Below, in pieces: positions 50,873 to 58,852 of a DNA stretch of 64,000 nucleotides (position 1 is its first letter; every line of letters begins with the position of its first letter). The position numbers were made by a program, and so were the translations under genes. Under the pieces are notes generated by a model. It made no database searches, was not told where the DNA came from, and was given only the letters and a program-made list of their open reading frames with translations. Source of the stretch: Enterovibrio sp045679545 (GTDB lineage Bacteria; Pseudomonadota; Gammaproteobacteria; Enterobacterales; Vibrionaceae); NCBI RefSeq assembly GCF_045679545.1, contig NZ_CP166194.1:3348001-3412000 (forward strand). The letters run 5' to 3'.

Positions 50873-51874
50873 CTAAGGCACCAACCACGCCGTCGCGCGC
50901 CACTTCGACAACCCGACACTGGTCCAATACGACAAGACAAACACGACCAGTGTCACCAAGGGGATGCTCAACCATGCCATTCCAAAAATTATTCCTGTTT
51001 CTCTCAGCGGCCATAGAAAAATCGGGTGGATCAAGTAAATCCCTAGCGAGTGGCGACTAACACGCGTCACCCGCTTTTGCCATTTATCCGACACACGCTC
51101 GGCCCAGCGCTGGCAGAGCACAAATACCATGGCGGCAATCAGCACGGTATTAATCGTCTTATAAGAGAACCAGCCCGCGCTGGTGTATGACCCCTTAGCG
51201 ACACTTTGCGAAATGGCCGTGTATTCGGTTGCCACCAGCGCTAACACGCCCAAGAACAACAGCAGTCCAAAGGGTACTTCGCGTCGATGCAGCGCGTACC
51301 CGAGTAGTAAATACCCTCCGTACAGCACTAACTCTTCAACAGCACCTAGATGAACACCCATCAACCTCGCCACACACAAACTGAGCCAAAGCGCCAACAA
51401 GGTGTTGAACATGTCAGGCGATTCTCGTTGTGCCAAAGGACGAAGTATCGGAATTAATAGATAGAGCGGCAGAAAATAATAGAAAAATCCCAAGTGATAG
51501 TAGGTTTCTTCAATCGGCAATTGGGCCAATCGGTGTATGGTTTCTGACCAATTTACATTTTGTAACGAAATTGCCGCGAGAAGCGCATAAAAAACAGACC
51601 AGACCACAAAAGGGACGAACACCTTCATGACTCGCCGCTTAACAAAATAGGAAGGTGAAAATGCACGAGTGTCTGAAAGCATCAATGCACCTGTAATCAT
51701 AATAAAAACAGGCACAGCCCAACGACTTGCACCGTTAAATGCAATGGCAGAAAGCCAGTCACTTTGTGGAATATCGCTCCCGATATGGCGGTAAGGCCCC
51801 AAAACATGGATTGCGATCACAGCTATTGCCGCAACAACTCGCAACAGCTCGAAATAAAAGACTTTTTTCTGCAT
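50873..51874 (-). CDS. Acyltransferase family 3 membrane protein
   Basis: 333-residue polytopic protein of the OafA/WecH acyltransferase-3 family, with about ten membrane helices. Conserved marks: FELLRVVAAIAVIAIHV near the N-terminus (His in the first helix), FIMITGALMLSD, and SLGIYLIHPIFLW close to the end. Members O-acetylate surface polysaccharides, most similar in plan to WecH; the substrate here cannot be told. The gene lacks polysaccharide-synthesis neighbours. Confidence 0.87.
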   Translation of the reverse strand: MQKKVFYFELLRVVAAIAVIAIHVLGPYRHIGSDIPQSDWLSAIAFNGASRWAVPVFIMITGALMLSDTRAFSPSYFVKRRVMKVFVPFVVWSVFYALLAAISLQNVNWSETIHRLAQLPIEETYYHLGFFYYFLPLYLLIPILRPLAQRESPDMFNTLLALWLSLCVARLMGVHLGAVEELVLYGGYLLLGYALHRREVPFGLLLFLGVLALVATEYTAISQSVAKGSYTSAGWFSYKTINTVLIAAMVFVLCQRWAERVSDKWQKRVTRVSRHSLGIYLIHPIFLWPLRETGIIFGMAWLSIPLVTLVVFVLSYWTSVGLSKWRATAWLVP

Positions 51875-51970
51875 TTCAGTTCCAGAATTTGGGCCGAATA
51901 GTCACTGGTGATGCTTTGATTGTAAACCCGTCGATAATTTCGCCAAACCGAACAGAAAACAAACAACATT

Positions 51971-51987
51971 TAACACCATATGTTAAT
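51971..51987. repeat. Inverted repeat TTAACA-N5-TGTTAA
   Basis: A perfect 6-bp inverted repeat in the AT-rich spacer before the AbgT-family gene. It is one of three inverted repeats in 83 bases. Confidence 0.6.
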
Positions 51988-52005
51988 TTTTATTTAAATT
52001 ATATG

Positions 52006-52053
52006 ACTGCATAAGTATTGAAATGCAGTCTTTAGTATTGCATTTATGCAATT
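52006..52053. promoter_or_regulatory. Two adjacent inverted repeats before the AbgT-family gene
   Basis: GACTGCAT and ATGCAGTC form a perfect 8-bp inverted repeat with a 10-base spacer (52006-52031); ATTGCAT and ATGCAAT form a perfect 7-bp repeat with a two-base spacer (52038-52053). All four arms share TGCAT/ATGCA. The 3-prime end is 58 bases before the start codon, so the array may be an operator or a leader hairpin. Confidence 0.55.
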
Positions 52054-52111
52054 AAATACCCTAACATGCTTACCAACCAAAGATGGACAGTTGTTTAACA
52101 TGGAGGAACTG

Positions 52112-53713
52112 ATGCAGACATCAGCTTCGCAACATCAAAACGGCGGGAAGCCGAAGAAATCCTTTTTTTCCCGTTTTCTCGATACCGTGGAATTTCTCGG
52201 TAACCTTCTTCCTCACCCGGTCACCCTCTTCGCCATTTTGTGTGTGGTTATATTCTTTGCATCGGGCATTGCAGGTTACTTTGGCATGTCGGTCGCTGAT
52301 CCGCGCCCAGATGGCACTGCGGGTCGTGCTGCTGACGGCATGATATACGTTAAAAGCTTGCTTAACGCTGAAGGCGTGCAGCTTATTGTTATGAACCTCG
52401 TGAAAAACTTCACGGGATTTGCCCCACTAGGTACCGTGCTGGTCGCCATGATGGGTGTGGCGGTTGCAGAGCATTCGGGTCTGCTTTCTGCCACGATGCG
52501 ATCGATGGTGATGGGCGCATCTCGCCGCATGGTTACCTTGACCATCGTCTTTGCAGGTATCATCTCTAACACGGCTTCAGAGTTGGGCTATGTGGTTCTC
52601 ATCCCACTCGCAGCAATGATCTTCCACTCTCTGGGTCGTCACCCACTGGCTGGTCTTGCGGCGGCGTTTGCGGGTGTTTCTGGTGGCTATTCTGCCAACC
52701 TGCTGCTTGGTACGGTTGATCCACTGTTATCAGGCATTACCGAAACCTCTGCGCAAATGATCGACCCAACATACACGGTTGGCCCTGAGGCGAACTGGTA
52801 CTTTATGTTTGCGTCGACCTTCCTGATCACCATTTTGGGTGCCTTGGTTACTGAGAAAATTGTTGAGCCCAAATTGGGTGAATACGATCAATCAATGGCG
52901 GCAGAAGATTTCGAAGCCAAAGAAGCAGGCAGGGTCACTGACATTGAAAAACGCGGTATGCGTAACGCAGGTATTGCGGCACTTATCGTATCCGCCTTGC
53001 TTGCACTCACCATCGTGCCAGAATGGGGCATTCTGCGTAACCCTGAAACGGGCTTGGTTGCAGGCTCTCCGTTCCTAAAAGGCATTGTTGCCTTCATATT
53101 AGTGTTCTTTGCGGTTCCAGGTTACGTCTACGGTAAAACCGTCGGCACCATGAAGACTGACCGTGATGTGATTGACGCGATGGCGAAATCCATCAGTGCG
53201 ATGGGTCTTTACATTGTACTGGTGTTCTTTGCTGCTCAATTCGTCGCACTGTTCAAATGGACCAACTTTGGTCAGGTGATTGCTGTTGGCGGTGCCGACT
53301 TCCTGCAAAACATCGGTCTAACCGGCCCAATGCTGTTCTTCGCCTTCATCATTATGTGCGGCATCATCAACCTGACTCTGGGTTCAGCGTCTGCACAATG
53401 GGCAGTCACCGCGCCTATTTTCGTTCCTATGCTGATGCTGGTTGGCTATGCACCAGAAACGATTCAAGCGGCTTATCGTATTGGTGATTCAGTCACAAAC
53501 CTTATCACCCCAATGATGAGCTACTTCGGCCTAATCTTGGCGGTTGCGTCACGCTACAAGCGAGATTTGGGTATAGGTACGCTGATCGCCACCATGCTGC
53601 CTTACACGCTGGTATTCTTGCTCGGTTGGAGTATCTTTTTCTACCTGTGGGTATTCGTTGCGGGCATGCCAGTGGGTCCCGGCTCAGCCACCTACTTTAA
53701 CTTCGGCCAGTAA
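52112..53713 (+). CDS. AbgT-family transporter
   Basis: Membrane protein of the AbgT/MtrF family, homologous to the p-aminobenzoyl-glutamate importer AbgT and the antimetabolite exporter MtrF. The ATG at 52112 follows GGAGG and gives 533 residues with ten or more hydrophobic helices. Family motifs: FLGNLLPHPVTLFAILC, GFAPLGTVLVAMMGVAVAEHSG, FAGIISNTASELGYVVLIPLAA, GYSANLLLGTVDPLLSGIT and GSASAQWAVTAPIFVPMLM. There is no abgA/abgB hydrolase beside it. It is read as a single gene ending in a terminator. Confidence 0.92.
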   Translation: MQTSASQHQNGGKPKKSFFSRFLDTVEFLGNLLPHPVTLFAILCVVIFFASGIAGYFGMSVADPRPDGTAGRAADGMIYVKSLLNAEGVQLIVMNLVKNFTGFAPLGTVLVAMMGVAVAEHSGLLSATMRSMVMGASRRMVTLTIVFAGIISNTASELGYVVLIPLAAMIFHSLGRHPLAGLAAAFAGVSGGYSANLLLGTVDPLLSGITETSAQMIDPTYTVGPEANWYFMFASTFLITILGALVTEKIVEPKLGEYDQSMAAEDFEAKEAGRVTDIEKRGMRNAGIAALIVSALLALTIVPEWGILRNPETGLVAGSPFLKGIVAFILVFFAVPGYVYGKTVGTMKTDRDVIDAMAKSISAMGLYIVLVFFAAQFVALFKWTNFGQVIAVGGADFLQNIGLTGPMLFFAFIIMCGIINLTLGSASAQWAVTAPIFVPMLMLVGYAPETIQAAYRIGDSVTNLITPMMSYFGLILAVASRYKRDLGIGTLIATMLPYTLVFLLGWSIFFYLWVFVAGMPVGPGSATYFNFGQ

Positions 53714-53732
53714 ATTCTGAGATATAAAGAGA

Positions 53733-53760
53733 AACAGCCAGCATTTGCTGGCTGTTTTTG
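53733..53760 (+). terminator. Intrinsic terminator after the AbgT-family gene
   Basis: AACAGCCAGC pairs perfectly with GCTGGCTGTT around a four-base loop, with five T residues at the end. Confidence 0.92.
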
Positions 53761-53900
53761 TTTGTGACTATTTGACCTTCAACAACGCCTAACCTTTGGT
53801 CTAGATGCCTCATTCTCTCTGACGACGGGTGAGATTTCATCACACATACCCAAGCACTTCTGGTGTGTCGTGATATGCTAAATAAAAACCCCTAACCGGA

Positions 53901-54914
53901 ATGTACATGTCAATTGAACGCCCTTTTTTATTTTCTCGTGAAGACGAGTTAGCCACCACCATGACGGAACAGATTGCGCCATTTTGGGCAACTCGCCAGC
54001 AAGGGCAGATTATTGGCCAAGATGGCCTGCGTCTGCATTGGTGCGCCTTCACTAAGCCTGAACACACCCGCGCTATCGTGGTGGTCAATGGCCGCATTGA
54101 AGCGACTGAAAAATATAAGGAAGTGTTTTTCGATTTATTCCACCAAGGCTACGATGTTTATAGCTATGACCACCGCGGTCAGGGACAGAGCCACCGCTTA
54201 GTGACTGGCAGTGATATCGGCCATGTGGTGGATTTTGAGCACTACGTTGACGATCTCGAAACCTTTGTCGATGAAGTCGTGACACAAAAGCCTCATCAAC
54301 AACGCATGATTTTGGCGCATTCCATGGGCGGTGCGATCGCCACCCTCTATGCGGCAAGAAAGCCAGCAGCCATTGACGCGATAGCGTTAAGCGCGCCAAT
54401 GTTTGGCATTAATCTTTCGTCAACACTACAAAAGGTCGCCAAACCGCTGTGCCAACTGCTGTCCAAATTTCAGCATCCTGCAGGCTATGCGCCTGGTCAG
54501 GTTCCTTATTGGCTCAAACCGTTTAAGCACAATTTGCTCACCCATTCAGAAGCACGCTATCAATGGTTCCGCGAACTGTATGAGGACAATCAAACACTCA
54601 AGGTCGGTGGCCCAAGCAGCCAATGGATATGGCAAAGCATATCCGCTGCCGCCCGCACCATTGAGGCTGCCAGAATCATCGATATGCCCATGCTGGTGAT
54701 GCAAGCAGCACGTGATGAAGTGGTTTGTAACCACGCCATGTTCCGTTTTCACCGAGAGCGTCAGGCACTCAATCTGCCGATACAGTTTGATATTGTGCCG
54801 AATTCTCGCCATGAACTCTTGTTCGAAAAGGATGTGACACGCGACATTGCGCTCAATCTGGCCCTGTCGTTTTTCGAGCGTCTATCTACTGCTCCTCTCG
54901 AGCAAACGACGTAA
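53901..54914 (+). CDS. pldB: Lysophospholipase L2
   Basis: Inner-membrane-associated alpha/beta hydrolase that removes acyl chains from lysophospholipids. The 337 residues contain VVVNGRIEATEKYKEV, the nucleophile elbow AHSMGGAI (catalytic Ser), the acid region QAARDEVV and the His in NSRHELLFE. The Escherichia coli homologue is the neighbour of yigL, as here. The first ATG at 53901 and a second at 53907 are both possible. Confidence 0.94.
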   Translation: MYMSIERPFLFSREDELATTMTEQIAPFWATRQQGQIIGQDGLRLHWCAFTKPEHTRAIVVVNGRIEATEKYKEVFFDLFHQGYDVYSYDHRGQGQSHRLVTGSDIGHVVDFEHYVDDLETFVDEVVTQKPHQQRMILAHSMGGAIATLYAARKPAAIDAIALSAPMFGINLSSTLQKVAKPLCQLLSKFQHPAGYAPGQVPYWLKPFKHNLLTHSEARYQWFRELYEDNQTLKVGGPSSQWIWQSISAAARTIEAARIIDMPMLVMQAARDEVVCNHAMFRFHRERQALNLPIQFDIVPNSRHELLFEKDVTRDIALNLALSFFERLSTAPLEQTT

Positions 54915-54955
54915 GCGCGTAATTGTCAGAGAGAAGTGGATAGATTAGAAGACGT

Positions 54956-54992
54956 GTCGGTTATTTCATCGAAACAGGAAAAAATAACCGAC
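54956..54992. repeat. 11-bp perfect inverted repeat between pldB and yigL
   Basis: GTCGGTTATTT and AAATAACCGAC with a 15-base spacer form a strong hairpin. No T tract follows, so it is not a standard terminator; it could be an operator or a processing site. Confidence 0.55.
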
Positions 54993-55072
54993 GATTTGAT
55001 CCCTTTTCTTTCTTCTGCGCTTAGATACACTGAGTGCGTATTGAATTCTCTTCTCTTCGACTTGAGGTACAC

Positions 55073-55882
55073 ATGTACAGAATCGTTGCGTCCGATCTCG
55101 ACGGCACCTTACTGACACCAGACCATAGTATCGCCCCTTACACTCGTGACGTCTTACAACGCCTTCATCAAAAGGGCGAGCATTTTGTTTTCGCAACCGG
55201 TCGTCACCATATCGATGTGGCACACATTCGCCAGAGCGTCGGCATCCCTGCATTCATGATCACCTCAAACGGTGCACGCGTTCACGATGAAGATGACAAC
55301 CTCATTTTCAGCCGCAATGTCGAACCAGAGGTAATCACTGAACTGGTCAACATGATGAAGGACGATGAAACCATCACGATTCATATCTATCGTGAGAACG
55401 ATTGGTTGCTGAACCGCGTTGACGAAGATTTGGCGAAATACCACAAAGATTCAGGTTTCAGCTTTACGCTGTTTGACCCAGAAAACCCGCCACTTGAAGA
55501 CGTAGCGAAAATCTTCTTCATTCGTCATGATCATGATTACCTGACTGCCTATGAAAAGAAATTCATCGATACCTTCGGCGATAAAGTCAGCGTGGCTTTT
55601 TCTACGCCATTTTGTCTTGAAGTCATGGCGGCTGGCGTATCAAAAGGCGAAGCATTAAAGGCGGTGGCGGAAATCAAAGGCTTCAGCCTTGATGAATGCA
55701 TCGCGTTTGGCGATGGCATGAATGATGTGGAAATGTTGACTGCGGCAAAAAAAGGCTTGGTGATGGCGACAGCACATCCACGCGTAAAAGCAACGCTGCC
55801 GAACAACGAAGTGATTGGCAGCAACGCCGACGAAGCCGTGGCACGCTATCTGGAAACGCACTTACTGGAAAATCAGCATTAA
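55073..55882 (+). CDS. yigL: Cof-type HAD phosphatase YigL
   Basis: Sugar/pyridoxal phosphate phosphatase of the HAD superfamily. The ATG at 55073 (GAGG site) gives 269 residues: motif I DLDGTLL (Asp8, Asp10), motif II TSNG, motif III Lys in SKGEALKAV, and motif IV FGDGMNDVEML. The cap of the Cof type lies between motifs II and III. In Escherichia coli YigL releases glucose from its phosphate during sugar-phosphate stress; the same role here is inferred. Confidence 0.95.
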   Translation: MYRIVASDLDGTLLTPDHSIAPYTRDVLQRLHQKGEHFVFATGRHHIDVAHIRQSVGIPAFMITSNGARVHDEDDNLIFSRNVEPEVITELVNMMKDDETITIHIYRENDWLLNRVDEDLAKYHKDSGFSFTLFDPENPPLEDVAKIFFIRHDHDYLTAYEKKFIDTFGDKVSVAFSTPFCLEVMAAGVSKGEALKAVAEIKGFSLDECIAFGDGMNDVEMLTAAKKGLVMATAHPRVKATLPNNEVIGSNADEAVARYLETHLLENQH

Positions 55883-55947
55883 CGACATGTATTGCTTAAA
55901 AGCGATGGCAACAAGCGTGTGCTATAACTAGACACGTAAGATGCAGT

Positions 55948-55980
55948 ACGGCAGCGATTCCCCCCGCTGCCGTTTTCTTT
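55948..55980 (+). terminator. Intrinsic terminator after yigL
   Basis: ACGGCAGCG pairs perfectly with CGCTGCCGT around an eight-base loop, then TTTTCTTTT. Confidence 0.85.
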
Positions 55981-56024
55981 TCAGTCACGTGACCTAATTC
56001 GCCAATTTCACTGACGCCCCCAGG

Positions 56025-56489
56025 CTACCTTTTGCGTGCTTCCGACATCGATAGGATCTCGTTCCACTGCATGTCAGTGACGGGCATGATGCTGAGACGG
56101 CTTCCCTTCTTGACCAGTGGCATCTCTTCCAGCACCGGATTCGCTTTTATCCGCGCCAAGGACACATAATTCAAATGCTGTCGGTATTCGACATCCACCA
56201 TTATCCATCGAGGGTTTTCCGGCGAGCTTTTGGGGTCGAAGTAAGGGCTTTCGGGATCAAACTGAAAATGATCGGGATACGCAGCCTTCACCACTTCAGC
56301 GATACCCACCACGCCTACATCCTTGCACGAAGAGTGGTAGATGAACGCGAGATCGCCAACCTTCATCCCATCACGCATCATATTTCGTGCCTGATAATTG
56401 CGCACACCTTCCCAGCACGAGACCTTTTGCTGTTTTAAGGTGTCTATAGAAAAAGTATCAGGCTCGGTTTTTAATAGCCAATACGCCAT
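56025..56489 (-). CDS. EVE domain protein
   Basis: 154-residue single-domain protein of the EVE family, a PUA-like fold that binds modified bases. The N-terminus MAYWLLKTEPDTFSIDTL is diagnostic; the aromatic pocket region WEGVRNYQARNMMRDGMKVGDLAFIYHS and WIMVDVEYRQHL follow. Homologues read modified DNA or RNA bases, but the ligand of the bacterial single-domain form is not known. No restriction or modification gene is beside it. Confidence 0.93.
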   Translation of the reverse strand: MAYWLLKTEPDTFSIDTLKQQKVSCWEGVRNYQARNMMRDGMKVGDLAFIYHSSCKDVGVVGIAEVVKAAYPDHFQFDPESPYFDPKSSPENPRWIMVDVEYRQHLNYVSLARIKANPVLEEMPLVKKGSRLSIMPVTDMQWNEILSMSEARKR

Positions 56490-56563
56490 AATCGCCCCAT
56501 TGGTGTGAATGTCATCATCATGGTTTTACCCTTTTAGCCCATGAAAGAGAAGAGGAATCTCCG

Positions 56564-58132
56564 TTGCCAATTCTAAATCGCAGCCTTCCAAAACTGCTCG
56601 GCCTCACTGTTTTTATTAGCCTGCTTTCTGCCTGCAGCCAATCACCATCTGGGCCCGTTGAACTGGGAAACTCCGATGATTTACAAAAACAATCACCGCC
56701 TCAATCGGCACCAACGCCAGTACCACAGCGCTTTATGCTGCGTGGTGAAGTGACCTTAGGGCATGATGTAAGCGCCATCTCGCCATGCGGCAGTAATAGC
56801 CAATACTGGCTGCAACTTGCCCCATCACTCAGCCAGCAAGGCTTAGCCTTAAGCGCGAGCCCATACAGCACCATTTATGGCGAAGTGATTGGTGAGTTTG
56901 TCGCGCCATCGTCAGACGGCTTCGCAGCCGACTACCCCGCCACCTTCAAAGTCACGCAACTCAACCTGATGTCTGCAGAAATTGATGGCTGCCAGCAACC
57001 CCGTGACCGCACAGTCGCATCAGGCACTGAGCCTTTCTGGGGGGTGTCTGTTGAAAACAATACACTTCAATTTGACCGCTTAGGGTATGACAGCGAACGC
57101 TTCACGCTCACAGCTCGAAACATTAGCCCAGAAGCACGAATGTATCAGACCGATGGCGCGACACTGACACTTCGCCCAGCACTTTGTAGCGATGGCATGA
57201 GTGACAGCATCTATGGCTGGACATCCACTTTCACCAAGGGCAAGCAATCATGGCAAGGCTGCGCAACGTTATCGGCAGATGACCCCACCCAAGAGTGGGT
57301 CGGTAATTATCAAGGAGTCACCACACTTGGTGATACTCGCCTAACAACCACGGTCACCCTGAACCCAGATCATTCTGCCACCACGCATTATCAGCAAGCC
57401 AATGAGCCAGAACTCATCGAAACGGGCATTTGGCAGCAAGTAAACGCCAATGCTGTGCAAGTCATGATGACTCGCCATCAAGGCCAGTACCTGGTGAGTG
57501 AGCGTCTGTTTGAGCGAAATGGACTGACCCTGACTGCTGACAAAGAGATCGTCAACGGCCGCGAATACAGTCTCGGCGCGCAAGGGTTAACCTTATCTTT
57601 GATGGTCGGCAGCGAAATTGACGCGACAAACATTTCGCATGGTGCTGAACGATTAGCGGCGCATGGCGTAGAAGGTTCAGCGGAATTCAACCCAAAAGTT
57701 GATGCGGCGCTGAAAGCGTATTTGGGTGATACCGCCACAGAAGCCGCTGGTACGCGGTATCGCTGGTTAAGCGAAGATCTCAACAACGATGGCGACAACG
57801 AATTACTGGTCTTGACCGACTGGTGCGGTAGCGGCGGTTGTACCTTGTTAGTGTTTGCTAACCAAGATGGCGATTGGCGCTTCAATAGCCGCATAACCTT
57901 AGTGCATTTGCCTTTCCAGATGGGTAACGCCACACACAATGGCTGGCGTGATTTGATTATGCCTGTCGGTGGCGGCGGCGCTAAAGCCGCCACCCATGTG
58001 CTTCACTTTGACGGCAACCGTTATCCCTCGAACCCTTCGGTTGCCCCCGAGGTTAGTCTGCCTGACGCTACCGACACCTACCTGTTCTCAGATGGCATTT
58101 ATCCACAACAGGAAGGCATTACGCTTAACTAA
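56564..58132 (+). CDS. Lipoprotein with COG3650-like domain
   Basis: The start is TTG at 56564 with AGAGG upstream. The signal peptide ends with lipobox LLSAC (Cys24), predicting an envelope lipoprotein. Residues 60-140 form a beta-rich segment; residues about 148-235 carry GTEPFWGVSVENNTLQFDRLG, a feature of COG3650-like predicted membrane proteins; 240-330 resemble an NlpE/lipocalin-like barrel region; and the C-terminus has LSEDLNNDGDNELLVLTDWC, a calcium-loop-like Asp/Asn motif. The long, 522-residue multi-part build is unusual for these families. Downstream, the stop is adjacent to the tapT frame. Confidence 0.75.
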   Translation: MPILNRSLPKLLGLTVFISLLSACSQSPSGPVELGNSDDLQKQSPPQSAPTPVPQRFMLRGEVTLGHDVSAISPCGSNSQYWLQLAPSLSQQGLALSASPYSTIYGEVIGEFVAPSSDGFAADYPATFKVTQLNLMSAEIDGCQQPRDRTVASGTEPFWGVSVENNTLQFDRLGYDSERFTLTARNISPEARMYQTDGATLTLRPALCSDGMSDSIYGWTSTFTKGKQSWQGCATLSADDPTQEWVGNYQGVTTLGDTRLTTTVTLNPDHSATTHYQQANEPELIETGIWQQVNANAVQVMMTRHQGQYLVSERLFERNGLTLTADKEIVNGREYSLGAQGLTLSLMVGSEIDATNISHGAERLAAHGVEGSAEFNPKVDAALKAYLGDTATEAAGTRYRWLSEDLNNDGDNELLVLTDWCGSGGCTLLVFANQDGDWRFNSRITLVHLPFQMGNATHNGWRDLIMPVGGGGAKAATHVLHFDGNRYPSNPSVAPEVSLPDATDTYLFSDGIYPQQEGITLN

Positions 58133-58153
58133 TTGAACGGCGAGGAATACACA

Positions 58154-58777
58154 TTGCCAACTAAACCTGCGCCGTGTGAACATTGCGGCTTTCATTACAA
58201 CTGCTTGTGCGACCAAACTCCGTCGTTAAACAGCAATGTGCGTATTGAACTATTAATGCACGAAACCGAAGCCGACCGCCCCACCAATACCGGTCGGCTG
58301 TTGGAAGCGGCATTGCCGCATTGTCGACGACACATCTGGCACCGAAAAACACCGCCCGCAGAATTGCTAACCTTACTGGCAGACCCTGCCGTTCAACCCT
58401 ATTTGGTTTTTCCAAGCGAAACGGCACGCCAATTAAAAGAAGTGACAGCAGGTTACTCGTCAGCATCATACGAAGAGCCCTACGCGAGGCCTCTGCATTT
58501 CATCATTGTTGATGCAACGTGGCAGCAGGCGCGCAAGATGCTGCGCCAAAGCCCTTGGCTGGAAGACATCCCAACGGTGGCACTGCCCGAAGGGCTAACA
58601 ACCACCTATTCACTGCGCCGCAATCAACCTACAGGATCACTCTGTACCTGTGAGGTGGGTATTGAAATTTTAAGGGCGTTAAATGAAGAAGAAAACGTTC
58701 ACGCTATGTCTACGTATTTTGAAGAATTTATGCGCGCTTTCGAGGCAGATCGCCAACATATCACGACATCACATTAG
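58154..58777 (+). CDS. tapT: DTW-domain tRNA-uridine aminocarboxypropyltransferase
   Basis: Makes acp3U in tRNA by transferring the aminocarboxypropyl group of S-adenosylmethionine. I start at TTG 58154, eight bases after GAGG, giving 207 residues; TTG 58133 is also possible. The N-terminal cysteines (CEHCGFHYNCLC) form the zinc site; LMHETEADRPTNTGRLL and VDATWQQARKML (the D-x-TW motif) and LRRNQPTGSLCTCE are family signatures, as in Escherichia coli TapT (YfiP). Confidence 0.9.
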   Translation: MPTKPAPCEHCGFHYNCLCDQTPSLNSNVRIELLMHETEADRPTNTGRLLEAALPHCRRHIWHRKTPPAELLTLLADPAVQPYLVFPSETARQLKEVTAGYSSASYEEPYARPLHFIIVDATWQQARKMLRQSPWLEDIPTVALPEGLTTTYSLRRNQPTGSLCTCEVGIEILRALNEEENVHAMSTYFEEFMRAFEADRQHITTSH

Positions 58778-58852
58778 CATGTATCAAACTTGCAAACTGC
58801 TGAGGCAAACCTTAATGTTACGCAACGGATATCGCATGAAGGACGCGCAAAT

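Noticed and set aside
56025..56489. EVE protein as part of a modified-DNA defence system
   Set aside because: No McrBC, nuclease or modification gene is adjacent; the single-domain form is widespread in core genomes.
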